Shown: piece by piece, positions 42,971 through 54,654 of the stretch
Layout: each line of letters begins with the position of its first letter
How positions within the stretch are numbered: position 1 is the first letter of the stretch
Assembly (NCBI GenBank): GCA_903889245.1
Contig: CAISWQ010000067.1
Coordinates: 40,157-104,156 of the forward strand
Length of the DNA: 64,000 nt
Origin: an uncultured Lentisphaerota bacterium
GTDB taxonomy: Bacteria > Verrucomicrobiota > Kiritimatiellia > CAIQIC01
Direction of reading: 5' to 3'
Position numbers and translations under genes: made by a program
Notes under the pieces: model-generated
Databases searched by the model: none
What the model saw: only the letters and a program-made list of their open reading frames with translations
What the model was told of the DNA's origin: nothing

Positions 42971-43412
42971 GAATTTTCTCCGTTCCACTCAAAAAACGGG
43001 CGGGAATCTACCGCACCGCCCCCGCCGATAGCAAGCGTGACTTCTGCCCCGCCGCAAATATTTCCGCGTCCCGGCCCCTTCGTTCTTCTTTTTCTGTCCG
43101 TTGTTTTTCTGTCCACTCGTCCACGGAGGGGGAAGCCTGCCGCGCCGCGCGCACATGAACGACGTGGGCGTGTTCGGCGCGGACAAATTTGTACGAAAAA
43201 TTTGGCAACAAAACATTATCGTCGCGGAATCGGTTGTGACCTGTTTTCGCGTCAAGGTGCAGTTGGCTGGTTTCCAGCAGGTTGCAACCGGAGGCTTGCC
43301 TCTGGCATACGGGCTGCTAAGTTCCGCGCATGTTCACCGCTTTAGGGTCGGCACGTTGGCGCTGGCTGGGCGGATCGGCTGAAAAATCAACCATCGAAAA
43401 GGAGCGAGAAAA
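42971..43412. other. Divergent intergenic region upstream of glnN
   Basis: A 442-bp region with no convincing gene. It contains the inverse form of the GGACAGAAA repeat (43094-43115) and a promoter at 43296-43323. A short + frame from 43155 to 43382 (MNDVGVFGADKF...) lacks a ribosome binding site and any similarity I recognise, so it is not called. Confidence 0.5.
43296..43323 (+). promoter_or_regulatory. Promoter TTGCCT-N16-TAAGTT of glnN
   Basis: TTGCCT at 43296-43301 and TAAGTT at 43318-43323, leaving a leader of about 83 nt before the glnN ATG at 43413. Confidence 0.6.
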
Positions 43413-45545
<2,133 letters not shown>

Positions 45546-45563
45546 ACCTCCGCGCGCAACCTG

Positions 45564-45597
45564 GCAGAACCCCGGCCCGCCACGGCCGGGGTTCTGC
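45564..45597 (+). terminator. Terminator-like hairpin after glnN
   Basis: A perfect 14-bp stem (GCAGAACCCCGGCC / GGCCGGGGTTCTGC) with a 6-nt loop, 19 bp after the stop. No T-run follows, so it may work with a factor or protect the 3' end. Confidence 0.7.
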
Positions 45598-45654
45598 TCT
45601 GATAGCCGGCCGGCCGCGGTCGTGTGCCGGCGCGCACCGGGCGTGGAAAAAACC

Positions 45655-45683
45655 TTGCACTACGCAGGCCCCCTCGGTATGTT
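45655..45683 (+). promoter_or_regulatory. Promoter TTGCAC-N17-TATGTT of rpmE-prfA
   Basis: TTGCAC at 45655-45660 and TATGTT at 45678-45683, with a leader of about 48 nt before the rpmE ATG. Confidence 0.7.
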
Positions 45684-45737
45684 GCGCGCCGCTTTTGCGC
45701 CGGCACCAGCCGGCACGTGCTTTTGGAAAGGCAGCAG

Positions 45738-45947
45738 ATGAAAAAAGAGATTCACCCGAACTACGGCGAGGCGACCATCACGTGCGCCTGCGGCAACGTC
45801 ATGCACACCCGCTCGACGGCCAAGGAAATGCACGTCAACACCTGTTCCCGTTGTCATCCCTATTACAGCGGCCAGACGAAGCTGATGGATACCGAGGGCC
45901 GCGTGCAGCGGTTCCAGAAGCGGTACGCCAAAACCGCCAAGGCGTAG
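45738..45947 (+). CDS. rpmE: Ribosomal protein L31 (zinc-binding form)
   Basis: 69 residues. KKEIHPNYGEATITCACGNVMHTRST, NTCSRCHPYYSGQTKLMDTEGRVQRFQKRY match the C+ form of bL31, with Cys16, Cys18, Cys36 and Cys39 able to bind zinc. It is a component of the 50S subunit at the inter-subunit bridge. It is followed by a perfect hairpin and then prfA, a common pairing. Confidence 0.95.
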   Translation: MKKEIHPNYGEATITCACGNVMHTRSTAKEMHVNTCSRCHPYYSGQTKLMDTEGRVQRFQKRYAKTAKA

Positions 45948-45959
45948 TTCGTTGCAGCC

Positions 45960-46004
45960 ACGGGCCAGATTTCCGCGCAAGCGTGATCTGGCCCGTCGTG
46001 TTTT
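45960..46004 (+). terminator. Hairpin between rpmE and prfA, attenuator or terminator
   Basis: An 11-bp perfect stem (ACGGGCCAGAT / ATCTGGCCCGT) with a 15-nt loop, followed by CGTGTTTT. It could end most rpmE transcripts and let a fraction continue into prfA 28 bp later. Confidence 0.75.
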
Positions 46005-46031
46005 CCGGCGGGCGGTTTTTCTGGAAACAAC

Positions 46032-47120
46032 ATGCAGGTGGAGCGGCAACCTATCGAGCGGATGCTGGCGCGGCTGGGCGTGGTCGAGGCCGAGCTCGCC
46101 GCGCTTTCGCCCGGCGCGCAGCCCACGCGCTACCAGCAACTCGCCCAGGAACATGCCCGCCTCCGCGACCTCGACCGCAAGGCGCAGGACTTCTTCAGGC
46201 TGCAGCAGGAGCTGGCCGATAACCGCGCGCTGCTCACGGAGACCGCGACCGAGCCCGAACTGCGCGACATGGCGCAAGCCGAGGTGACACGGCTGGAGGC
46301 CGCCATCCCGCGCGCCGAGCAGGCGCTGCTCCTCGCGCTGTTGCCGCCCAATCCCGACGACAGCCGCAACACCATCATCGAAATCCGCGCGGGGACCGGC
46401 GGCGACGAGGCCGGCCTGTTTGCGGGCGATCTCTTCCGCATGTACTCGCGCTACGCCGAGGCGCGCGGCTGGAAAATCGGCGTCCTGGACGCCAATCCCT
46501 CCGAGAAGGGCGGCTACAAGGAAATCATCTTTTCCGTCGAGGGCCGGGACGTCTACCGCACGCTCAAGTACGAGAGCGGCGGCCACCGCGTCCAACGCGT
46601 GCCGGTGACCGAGGCGCAGGGCCGCATCCACACCTCCGCGGCCACCGTCGCGGTTTTACCGGAGGCCAGCGAGGTGGACGAGATTGAAGTGAAACCGGAA
46701 GATTTGCGGATTGATCTCTACCGCGCCTCCGGGCCGGGCGGGCAGAAGGTCAACAAGACCGAATCCGCCGTGCGCCTGACGCATCTGCCGACGGGCCTCG
46801 TCGTCGCGTGCCAGGATGAACGCTCGCAGCAGCGCAACCGCGAGAAGGCGATGCGCGTGCTCAAGGCGCGCCTGCTGGACCAGGTCCGCACCGCCGAGCA
46901 GGCCAAGTATGCGAAGGAACGCAAGACGCAGATCGGCTCCGGCGATCGCAGCGAACGCATCCGCACCTACAACTTCCCCCAGAACCGCCTGACCGATCAC
47001 CGCATCGGCCTGACCCTCTACTCGCTCGACCGCATCATCGAAGGCGACCTTGAGCCCGTCCTTGAGCCGCTACAGGCCCGGGACACCGCGGAGAAATTGC
47101 GCGAGCAGTTCCAAACCTGA
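46032..47120 (+). CDS. prfA: Peptide chain release factor 1
   Basis: 362-residue RF1, which ends translation at UAA and UAG. The anticodon-like tripeptide is in [15 protein letters not shown] (PVT) and the peptidyl-hydrolysis motif GGQ is in [29 protein letters not shown] and the C-terminal [17 protein letters not shown] are standard. The ATG follows GGAAACA (weak). It is the second gene of rpmE-prfA; the usual prmC does not follow, as a repeat array begins directly after. Confidence 0.96.
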   Translation: MQVERQPIERMLARLGVVEAELAALSPGAQPTRYQQLAQEHARLRDLDRKAQDFFRLQQELADNRALLTETATEPELRDMAQAEVTRLEAAIPRAEQALLLALLPPNPDDSRNTIIEIRAGTGGDEAGLFAGDLFRMYSRYAEARGWKIGVLDANPSEKGGYKEIIFSVEGRDVYRTLKYESGGHRVQRVPVTEAQGRIHTSAATVAVLPEASEVDEIEVKPEDLRIDLYRASGPGGQKVNKTESAVRLTHLPTGLVVACQDERSQQRNREKAMRVLKARLLDQVRTAEQAKYAKERKTQIGSGDRSERIRTYNFPQNRLTDHRIGLTLYSLDRIIEGDLEPVLEPLQARDTAEKLREQFQT

Positions 47121-47741
47121 CCCCCCACCCCACCCGCCCTTAAGGACACAGAGCAGAGTTTTAGACGCAGATGAACGCCGATTCCCGCCGATTTTCCACC
47201 GTTTGAAATCTGCGGCAGCCGCAGCGGAGTTGAACAGAAGGTAACGAAGAAGAGTTTTAGACGCAGATGAACGCTGATTCCCACCGATTTTTACAGTTGG
47301 AAAGCTGCGGCAGCCGCAGCGGAGTTGAACAGAAGATAACGAAGCAACGAAGAAGAGTTTTTGACGCAGATGAACGCTGATTCCCGCCGATTTTCCACCG
47401 TTTGAAAGCTGCGGCATCTGCGTCCATCAGCGTCTCCAGAGCGAAGTTGAACAGAAGCTAACGAAGTAACGAAGAAGAATTTTGACGCAGATGAACGCTG
47501 ATTCCCACCGATTTTCTCGATTTGAAATCTGCGGCATCTGCGTCCATCCGCGTCTCTGCGGTGCAGTTTCCCGAGGCTGGGAGAAAAGTTAGCCACAGAG
47601 GGCACGGAGCAGAGAGTTTAGACGCAGACGAACACTGATTTCCGCTGATTTTTTACGGTTGGAAATCTGCGGTATCTGCGTCCATCCGCGTCTCTGCGGT
47701 GCAGTTTCCCGAGGCTGGAGGTCTCCGAGGCCGACGATGAT
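47121..47741. repeat. Array of GACGCAGATGAACGCTGAT repeat units
   Basis: At least five units start near 47162, 47259, 47363, 47483 and 47620, about 97-137 bp apart. Each has GACGCAGATGAACGCTGAT, then CCGCCGATTTT, a TTTGAAA-CTGCGGCA stretch, and often ATCTGCGTCCATCAGCGTC, whose parts are the reverse complement of the first, plus GAGTTGAACAGAAG. The same family, same orientation, occurs at 53120-53360 on the other side of the giant gene. There is no gene in the array. Confidence 0.85.
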
Positions 47742-50700
47742 TTACCGCCCGGCGGCCTTGAGTTTCCAGCCGCCGGTGGGCCACCAGAAGCTGGCGGAGC
47801 GCGCCGTGCCGTTGGTGTTCATAAACCACCCGCCGGTCCGCGTGTCCGGCGTCTGCCAGATCAGGTCGCAGACGCCGTCGTTATCCACGTCGGTGACGCC
47901 GCACAGCGCCCACTCGCCGGTGCCGAACGGCACCGTGCCGCGGATGCTGCCATCGGGATTGTGCCACCAGATGGCGACGACGCCCGCCGCGTTTTGCCAG
48001 AACAATTCCGCCTTCAGGTCGCCATCGAGGTCGCCCGCGCCGCGCAGCTTCCACGGCCCCATCGCGCCGAGGCCCACCGCGGCCTCGAAGACGCCGTTGG
48101 TGTCCAGCCGCCAATAGGCCGCGAGGCCGGCCGCCGTCTGGAAGAAGAGTTGCGCGTGCCCCAGCCCTTCATAATCGCCACAGGCCTTGATCTCCCAGCC
48201 GCCGATGTTGAACCAGAACCGCGAGTCGCGCACGGAGCCATCGGCCTGCATGAACCAGCCGCCGGTGGCGCCGGAGGGCGACTGGAACAGCAGGTCGCTG
48301 ACGCCATCGCCATCCACGTCGCCGGCGGCCTTCAGGCCCCAGCTACCGGTGTTGGCCAGCACGCGCGCGAACTCGAACCCGCCGGTGGCATTAAGCACCC
48401 AACTGGCGATCAGGCCGTTGGGCTCCTGGAAGAAGAGCTGCGGCACGTTGGTGGCCCACGCACACGGCAGCCACGTGACCTGGTCCACATAGCCGGCGTC
48501 GGCGCCGGAGACCTCGGCGCTGTTCTTGGCGTAGGCCCACGTCAGCGTCACCGGGTTGGTATGGCCGATGAAGGTGGCGACCTGGCTCCAGCCGGCGTTG
48601 CCGGAGATCTGGTTGACGAGCTGGGTGCCGACGTAGAACTGGAGGTAGTTGGTCGCCGCGGAGGAGGCCTTCCACCAGAACAGCAGCGAGCCGGGGCCGT
48701 TCGTCGTCGTCTGGAAGTAACTCACCTGCCCCGCCGCCAGCGGGCCGCTCTGCGCGGCGAGGCCGTCGCGCGCGTTTGCGGCCTGGTCGAACCAGCCGGC
48801 GACACCGCCGAGCACCCACGTCATCCCGGGCTGGTTGACCGCCGCGCCGACGCGGGCGGGCGAGCCGAAGTTGGCGGTGTAGGCGTTCGCGCCGGTCACG
48901 AGCGTCACGTTGCGCGGGTTGTTGGTGTTGCCATCGCTCCAGCCGAGGAAGACCCAGCCGGCATACGGCGTGGCGCTGATGGAGGAGGTGGCGCCGTTGA
49001 GGAAGGTGCCGCCGCCGGCCACCGTGCCGCCGCTGGCGGGGCTGGCCAGCACGCTTAGCGTGGCGCTGTAGCCGAAGTTCGCCGTGTAGGTGATGTTGCT
49101 CCGCGGGACGGTGATGGACCGGACGGCCTGCGTGTTGCCGTCGCCCCAGTTGGAGAACAGCCAGCCGCTGGCCGCGTTCGCCGCGAGCGTCACATTGGTG
49201 CCCGCCCAGTAGGTGCCGCTGCCGGTCACCGTACCACCGCCCGGCGGCACGGCCTGCACGGTCACCACCGCGGGATAGACGAAGCTGGCGGTATAGGTAA
49301 GGTTCGTCGCCGGCACGACAACCGTGCGCGGATTATTCGTGTTGCCATCGTTCCACCAGACGAACCGCCAGCCGTTCGACGGCGTCGCGGATAGCACCGC
49401 GTTGCTGCCGACAAACAGGACGCCGCCGCCGGCCACCGTCCCGGCCTCTATGGGAGCGGCCAGCGTGGTCAGCGTGACCACCGGCGCGAACTCCGCCGTA
49501 TAGGCACCGCCGGACGCGCCGACGACCACGTCGCGCGGGTTGTTGGTGCCGCCATCGTTCCAAGCGAGGAAGCCCCAGCCATTGGACGCCGTCGCCGTGA
49601 GTTGCACCGTGCTGCCGACGATGAACGTGCCGCCGCCGGTCACCGTCCCGCCGCCGTTCGTGCCCACACCGACGGTGAGGAGGGCGGTCGGGCTGAAGCT
49701 GGCGGTGTAGGTGATGTTCGTCACCGGCACAGTGATGGTGCGGGGGTTATTGGTCACCGCATCGTCCCACGCCGTAAAGATCCAGTTGTTCGAGGCCGTC
49801 GCGGTCAACACGATGTTGGAGTTGGAGAGGAAGGCCCCGCCGCCGGCGACGCTGCCGCCGTTGGTCGGGCTGGCGAGCACGGTGACGGTGCTAAGGGTGG
49901 AGAAGTTGGCGGTGCAGACCTGCCCGCCGGCGGGCACGACAAAGGTCCACGGGTTGTTCGTGATGCTGCCGTTCCAGTTCATGAACACCCAGTTGTTCGA
50001 CGCCGTCGCCATAACCGTGGCGTTGCTGCCGATCACATAGGCGCCATCGCCCGCGGTCTCGCCGCCCTCCGCGGGCAGCGGCAGCGTGGCCACGCCAGCG
50101 GTCGCCCCGAAGGCCGCGGTATAGGTGACATTGGAGGCCACCACGATGTCGCGCGGATTATTGGTGCTGCCATCGTTCCAACCGAGGAACCACCAGCCAT
50201 TCGACGCCGTCGCCGTGATCAGCGCATTGGAACCAAGGATGAAGGTCCCGCTCCCCGTAACGGTGCCGCCACCACCCGCGCCGACACTGACGGTCACATC
50301 CGCCACTGGCGCGAAATTCGCTGTGTACGTGATGTTGGTTAGTATCGGTACAATACGCGGATTCTCTGTGGAGCCGTCGTTCCAGTTGACAAAACCACCA
50401 AGATTGGTAGCTATCGCCAGCAGGATCATGCGCGCGCCAACCACACCCAAACCTCCGCCGACCACAGTACCACCGTACGCGGGACTAACCTGTACTTGAA
50501 CCATGGCATTGGAGCCCACCAAGGCCATGCTGTCATTGAAGCCAGCGGCAACGGTGGCCACGTTGCTCAAGCCAGAGGGAATCGTCCGCTCACCCCATGC
50601 ATTATCACCCCAGGCAAACATGGTTCCATTGGTTTGCAAGGCGAGGCTGTGATAATTACCACAGGCAATGGCCATTACATTGCTTAAACCGGCGGGCACA

Positions 50701-53003
50701 CTGGTCTGGCCGTAGGTAGTACGGCCCCAGGCCACCACGGTTCCGTTGGAACGCAGCGCCATGCCATGATCGGCCCCAGCGGCGATGGCCATGGCATTGG
50801 TCACACTGGCCGGGACATTGGTTTGAGAATAAGCGTTGTTGCCCCACGCCACCACGCTACCATTGGCGCGCAGCGCCATGCCGAAGCCACCCTGCCCCGC
50901 GGCAATCGCAACTACATTACTCAAGCCGGAGGGCACATTGGTCTGGCCATCGGAATTGGCACCCCACGCCACCACGGTCCCATTGGCTTGCAGGGCCATG
51001 CTGAAATAGGCACCGGCTGCAACGGACAACACATTACTCAAGCCGGCAGGCGCATTGGTCTGACCATAGTTATTTAACCCCCAAGCAGTCACGGTTCCAT
51101 TAACACTCAACGCCAGACTATGTCCAGCACCGGCGACAATTTTCACCGCGTTGGTCAAAGCCGATGGCACATTAGTTTGCCCATTGGCATTGCCGCCCCA
51201 CGCCACCACCCTTCCATTACTCAAAAGCGCCACGCTGTGTGGTTGTCCTGCGGCAAGCCCGACGACATCACTTAGGCCTGAAGGAACATTAGTCTCCCCG
51301 TTGGGGCAGTAGCCCCAAGCCACGACAGGACCGGGGGCGTATGTGTAGGCATTGACAGCCGTGGTGGTGCCGACACTGCTGGAATAAACGATCACGCTCC
51401 CTGTACCCTTGCCACCAAAACCAACCATCACAGTCACAGAATCCGCGGTCTGGCTCTGGATAGCTGCGCTGACACCGCAAATGGTGACATTGGTGATGTC
51501 ACCACCACCTCCCAGGCCTGTCCCTGTGATGATGATGGTATTTCCGCCGGCACCCGGTCCATTGGTCGTGCTTAAAGTCACATTCACCGTCACCACACTC
51601 ACCGTCGCAGAATTGCCGCTGGTTAAACCACCCTGCTGCTCGCGGACGCGATAGTAATAGGTCGCCCCCGCGTTCAAGCCGGTGACCCGATAGGTCGTCA
51701 CCACGCCCACCGACCGGTTGCTGTAGCCGCTGACGTAGGCGGTAAAGTTGTTCACCGTCGCAACATCAAGGAGATAATTCGTTGCCCCAACAACCGCATC
51801 CCAGTTCGCGTAGAAACTGTTGAGCGTGATGTTCGTGGCTGCCTGCGCTGTGGGTGCGGTGAGGGGGGCTGAAGAGATACCTTTTGACACACGATGGTTA
51901 CCATTATCGGAAATGTAGAGGGTTCCCGAAGTATCCACCGAAACACAGACCGGACCATTGAAGCGAGCGGCACTGCCAACTCCATCACTGCTGCCGGACG
52001 TCCCAGCAGTACCACCAATGGTGGACACCACCCAATTTGAACCGACAGGGGTAATCTTGCGAATCAAATTATTGCCATAATCAGCCAGAAAGAGGTTGCC
52101 GCTGCCATCCACACATAGCCCCTCTGGTGTATTAAAACGCGCTGTGCTGTTAGTACCATCCGCACTACCGGCAAGACCCGCACTGCCCACAATAGTGGTC
52201 ACAGCTCCAATGGGGGTTATTTTTCGAATGGTTTGATTCTGTACATCCGCCACATACACATTCCCGGAGCCATCCACGGTAACACCTGTGGGGAAGCGGA
52301 AGCGGGCAACTGTGCCAGTACCATCTGTACTTCCCGGGTTGCCAGCCAAACCCGCCAAAGTTGTGACCACCCAGTTGGTGCCATCAGGACTAATTTTGCG
52401 AATGGTATGGTTTCGGTTGTCAGCAACGTAGAGACTCCCTGCATTATCCAGCGTGATGGCCCATGGATAATTGAAACGCGCAGAGCCATTGGTGCCATCC
52501 GTGGCGCCTGTTACACCGGGACTGCCAGCTAAAGTTTGCACGACACCATCGGGTGTAACACGGCGAACTGTATGACTGTTAAAATCCACAACGTAGACTG
52601 TGCCGGTGGCATCCACGGTCGCACCGCAAGGATTGTTAAAGCGGGCTGTGCTGTTTGTGCCATCCGTCGTCCCCGTGGCACCAGCCAACCCTGCAAGAGT
52701 TGAAACAGTCCTGTCGGGTAACACCTTTCGAATGGTATTATTAGCTCCATCCGCCAGATAAATATTTCCTGTGACATCACACGCAAGATTATTTGGTGCA
52801 TTGAACCGCGCGACGGTGCCGGTGCCGTCGGCGGCGCCGGAGGTGCCGGGCAGGCCGGCAAAGTTGGTGAAGGCGTAGAGGACCTGGGCCTGGAGGGCTG
52901 AACTGCTGACGCAGAGGCCCACGGCCAAGCCCGCGAGCAGTCTGACGGGGGAAAACAGCCTCGACGCCATCGTTCCGGCCGCGGTCGCGTTCTTCTTGTT
53001 CAT
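47742..53003 (-). CDS. Giant secreted mosaic protein: NHL, Fn3, IPT, RCC1, InlB-type repeats and FG-GAP-like C-terminal module
   Basis: 1753 residues. A long signal peptide (about 1-40) is followed by six NHL repeats (about 45-375, each with a STDGTGTVARFN-type turn and VYVADxxNxTIRKI), an Fn3 domain (to about 470), an IPT/TIG domain (to about 560), seven RCC1-like repeats (VVAWGxNxxGQTNVPxGLSNV, about 565-840) and eight divergent InlB/bacterial repeats (WNDGxTNNPR, about 850-1390). The C-terminal module (about 1395-1753) has a ConA-like part and FG-GAP/VCBS-like units ending WKLKAAGR; nearly the same module ends the cyclophilin at 57-59.8 kb. Likely surface adhesion or binding. The NHL/RCC1 part is visibly less GC-rich than the C-terminal half. 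ATG 53003 follows GGAGACGGAG. Confidence 0.85.
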   Translation of the reverse strand: MNKKNATAAGTMASRLFSPVRLLAGLAVGLCVSSSALQAQVLYAFTNFAGLPGTSGAADGTGTVARFNAPNNLACDVTGNIYLADGANNTIRKVLPDRTVSTLAGLAGATGTTDGTNSTARFNNPCGATVDATGTVYVVDFNSHTVRRVTPDGVVQTLAGSPGVTGATDGTNGSARFNYPWAITLDNAGSLYVADNRNHTIRKISPDGTNWVVTTLAGLAGNPGSTDGTGTVARFRFPTGVTVDGSGNVYVADVQNQTIRKITPIGAVTTIVGSAGLAGSADGTNSTARFNTPEGLCVDGSGNLFLADYGNNLIRKITPVGSNWVVSTIGGTAGTSGSSDGVGSAARFNGPVCVSVDTSGTLYISDNGNHRVSKGISSAPLTAPTAQAATNITLNSFYANWDAVVGATNYLLDVATVNNFTAYVSGYSNRSVGVVTTYRVTGLNAGATYYYRVREQQGGLTSGNSATVSVVTVNVTLSTTNGPGAGGNTIIITGTGLGGGGDITNVTICGVSAAIQSQTADSVTVMVGFGGKGTGSVIVYSSSVGTTTAVNAYTYAPGPVVAWGYCPNGETNVPSGLSDVVGLAAGQPHSVALLSNGRVVAWGGNANGQTNVPSALTNAVKIVAGAGHSLALSVNGTVTAWGLNNYGQTNAPAGLSNVLSVAAGAYFSMALQANGTVVAWGANSDGQTNVPSGLSNVVAIAAGQGGFGMALRANGSVVAWGNNAYSQTNVPASVTNAMAIAAGADHGMALRSNGTVVAWGRTTYGQTSVPAGLSNVMAIACGNYHSLALQTNGTMFAWGDNAWGERTIPSGLSNVATVAAGFNDSMALVGSNAMVQVQVSPAYGGTVVGGGLGVVGARMILLAIATNLGGFVNWNDGSTENPRIVPILTNITYTANFAPVADVTVSVGAGGGGTVTGSGTFILGSNALITATASNGWWFLGWNDGSTNNPRDIVVASNVTYTAAFGATAGVATLPLPAEGGETAGDGAYVIGSNATVMATASNNWVFMNWNGSITNNPWTFVVPAGGQVCTANFSTLSTVTVLASPTNGGSVAGGGAFLSNSNIVLTATASNNWIFTAWDDAVTNNPRTITVPVTNITYTASFSPTALLTVGVGTNGGGTVTGGGTFIVGSTVQLTATASNGWGFLAWNDGGTNNPRDVVVGASGGAYTAEFAPVVTLTTLAAPIEAGTVAGGGVLFVGSNAVLSATPSNGWRFVWWNDGNTNNPRTVVVPATNLTYTASFVYPAVVTVQAVPPGGGTVTGSGTYWAGTNVTLAANAASGWLFSNWGDGNTQAVRSITVPRSNITYTANFGYSATLSVLASPASGGTVAGGGTFLNGATSSISATPYAGWVFLGWSDGNTNNPRNVTLVTGANAYTANFGSPARVGAAVNQPGMTWVLGGVAGWFDQAANARDGLAAQSGPLAAGQVSYFQTTTNGPGSLLFWWKASSAATNYLQFYVGTQLVNQISGNAGWSQVATFIGHTNPVTLTWAYAKNSAEVSGADAGYVDQVTWLPCAWATNVPQLFFQEPNGLIASWVLNATGGFEFARVLANTGSWGLKAAGDVDGDGVSDLLFQSPSGATGGWFMQADGSVRDSRFWFNIGGWEIKACGDYEGLGHAQLFFQTAAGLAAYWRLDTNGVFEAAVGLGAMGPWKLRGAGDLDGDLKAELFWQNAAGVVAIWWHNPDGSIRGTVPFGTGEWALCGVTDVDNDGVCDLIWQTPDTRTGGWFMNTNGTARSASFWWPTGGWKLKAAGR

Positions 53004-53485
53004 CTCCGTCTCCTTTGAATCAACACCGCACCATACTCTTGACACGCGTTGAATTGTTCACAGGCCGGTGGGGATGTCAAATTATTAAACTATCAATATT
53101 CCGGTGGTTGCCGGGCTGCCGGTTGTAACGGCGCTCAAGCGGAGTTGAACAGAAGCTAACGAAGCAACGAAGAAGAATTTTGACGCAGATGAACGCTGAT
53201 TCCCGCCGATTTTCTACCGTTTGAAAGCTGCGGCATCTGCGTCCATCAGCGTCTCCAGAGCGAAGTTGAACAGAAGCTAAGGAAGAAGAGTTTTTGACGC
53301 AGATGAACGCTGATTTTCTCGATTTGAAATCTGCGGCATCTGCGTCCATCCGCGTCTATAGTCTGCCCTGCCCCTTGGCGGGCTTGGCGTCCTTGGCGCG
53401 AACCCTCCGGTTTAGTCGCTGCCTCCGCGTTCGTCCGCGTCTCTGCGGTGCAGTTTTCCAAGGCTTGGAAAAGCGCGCAGGGAGT
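53004..53485. other. Intergenic region with the second GACGCAGATGAACG repeat block
   Basis: A 482-bp region without a gene. It holds two or three units of the same repeat family as 47.1-47.7 kb (53125-53360), a CTTGGCGGGCTTGGCGTCC stretch (53374-53400) and one TTCCAAGGCTTGGAA palindrome (53456-53470). Confidence 0.75.
53456..53470. repeat. Single TTCCAANNNTTGGAA palindrome
   Basis: A perfect TTCCAAGGCTTGGAA 16 bp downstream of the LamG gene stop on the - strand. Confidence 0.9.
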
Positions 53486-54574
53486 TTAGCGTTGCTGCTG
53501 ATAGAGCGCGGCGATCTCGTCCGCGCTCAACGCGCGGTTGAACAGCATCAGATCATCCATCCGCCCCCCATACTCGCGGCGGTAGTTGCGCCCTTGTTCG
53601 GCGGCCGGACTATCGTAGTTGATGCCGATGTAAAAAGGCTGACCACTATACCCCAGTCCGCCCGATACCGTATGGTCGCCTTCCTTGGCAGGTTGCCCAT
53701 CCAGAAAGAAAGTGACACGATATTGAGCGCCTTGCAAATTACAAGTGACCGCAAGGCAGTGCCACTCATTTTCGGTAAAAACGGGCAGCTCAAAATCAGA
53801 ACTGAAATTGCGGTCCTGATTGGCCAAACAGCCAACCCAAGCGCAGGTGCGGTTGCCACCCAGATGGAACTGAATACCACCAGCACTGCCGTTGGGGGTC
53901 AGAGACGAAAGCACTGTTGGGACATTACCGGAGGAAAAACTCCACTGTGCTGGTTTCAGCCAGACGATCAACGTGGCGTTGGTCACCGCAAAATCCGGCG
54001 AGCCGGGGACGCGGACATGCGCGCCGCGGCCATCGAGTTCGAGCACCTCGCGCCGCCGCCCTTCGTCGCTGACCACCCGCGCGCCGTGGAACAGTTTGCC
54101 GGTGTGTTCGCGCCCGCTGGCGTCGGCGAGGTCCGCGCCCTGCGCGCCCTCAAAACGATACCAGAGCACCAGCCCCTCCGGCGCGACCGCCGCCGCCGCG
54201 CCGCCGGGGTTGACCGTGAGCGCGGTCAGCAGCTTCAGCGGCAGGGACACTTTGCCGACGAGCGTCGTCAGGCGCAGTTCGGCGAGGTCGAGCGTGGCGC
54301 TCAACTTATCGCCGTTGGCCAGCGCCAGCGCGACGGTGTTGGTCTGGGGCGAGAACTTGAGGGTGGTGATTTTGTCGAGCGGCAGTTCCAGCCGTGTGTA
54401 ATCGGTGCGCAGGGGCAGCGCCTTGAGCGCCGGCTCGCCGATCAGCTTGGAGCCATCGCTCAAGGTGGCGGTGACGCGCAGGGGCAGGTTCGTCGCGGGC
54501 GCGGCGGCGGCGGCGAGGCCACCGAGCAACAACCCCACAGCTACGCGCCAGCCTTCTGTAAAATACCTAAACAT
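53486..54574 (-). CDS. Secreted LamG/concanavalin-like domain protein
   Basis: 362 residues with a signal peptide (about 8-26, VAVGLLLGGLAAAAAPA). The N-terminal region (about 28-150) is a beta domain (TATLSDGSKLIGEPALKALPLRTDYTRLELPLDKITTLKF). From about 160 a LamG-like jellyroll runs VLWYRFEGAQGADLADASGREHTG ... MDDLMLFNRALSADEIAALY, the usual C-terminal strand. It probably binds carbohydrate or acts in surface contacts. ATG 54574 gives the signal peptide directly. The IS4 element is inserted about 80 bp upstream of the start. The coding DNA at about 53630-53960 is visibly poorer in GC than both ends. Confidence 0.8.
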   Translation of the reverse strand: MFRYFTEGWRVAVGLLLGGLAAAAAPATNLPLRVTATLSDGSKLIGEPALKALPLRTDYTRLELPLDKITTLKFSPQTNTVALALANGDKLSATLDLAELRLTTLVGKVSLPLKLLTALTVNPGGAAAAVAPEGLVLWYRFEGAQGADLADASGREHTGKLFHGARVVSDEGRRREVLELDGRGAHVRVPGSPDFAVTNATLIVWLKPAQWSFSSGNVPTVLSSLTPNGSAGGIQFHLGGNRTCAWVGCLANQDRNFSSDFELPVFTENEWHCLAVTCNLQGAQYRVTFFLDGQPAKEGDHTVSGGLGYSGQPFYIGINYDSPAAEQGRNYRREYGGRMDDLMLFNRALSADEIAALYQQQR

Positions 54575-54654
54575 GATCAGCCTCCATATTTTGGAAACGG
54601 AAACATGATAGGTTCTGTTGGCGACGGAGCAAGAACTTTTCACATGGTAATATT

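Noticed and set aside
43155..43382. 75-residue frame upstream of glnN
   Set aside because: No ribosome binding site, no similarity recognised, and it overlaps the presumed glnN promoter.
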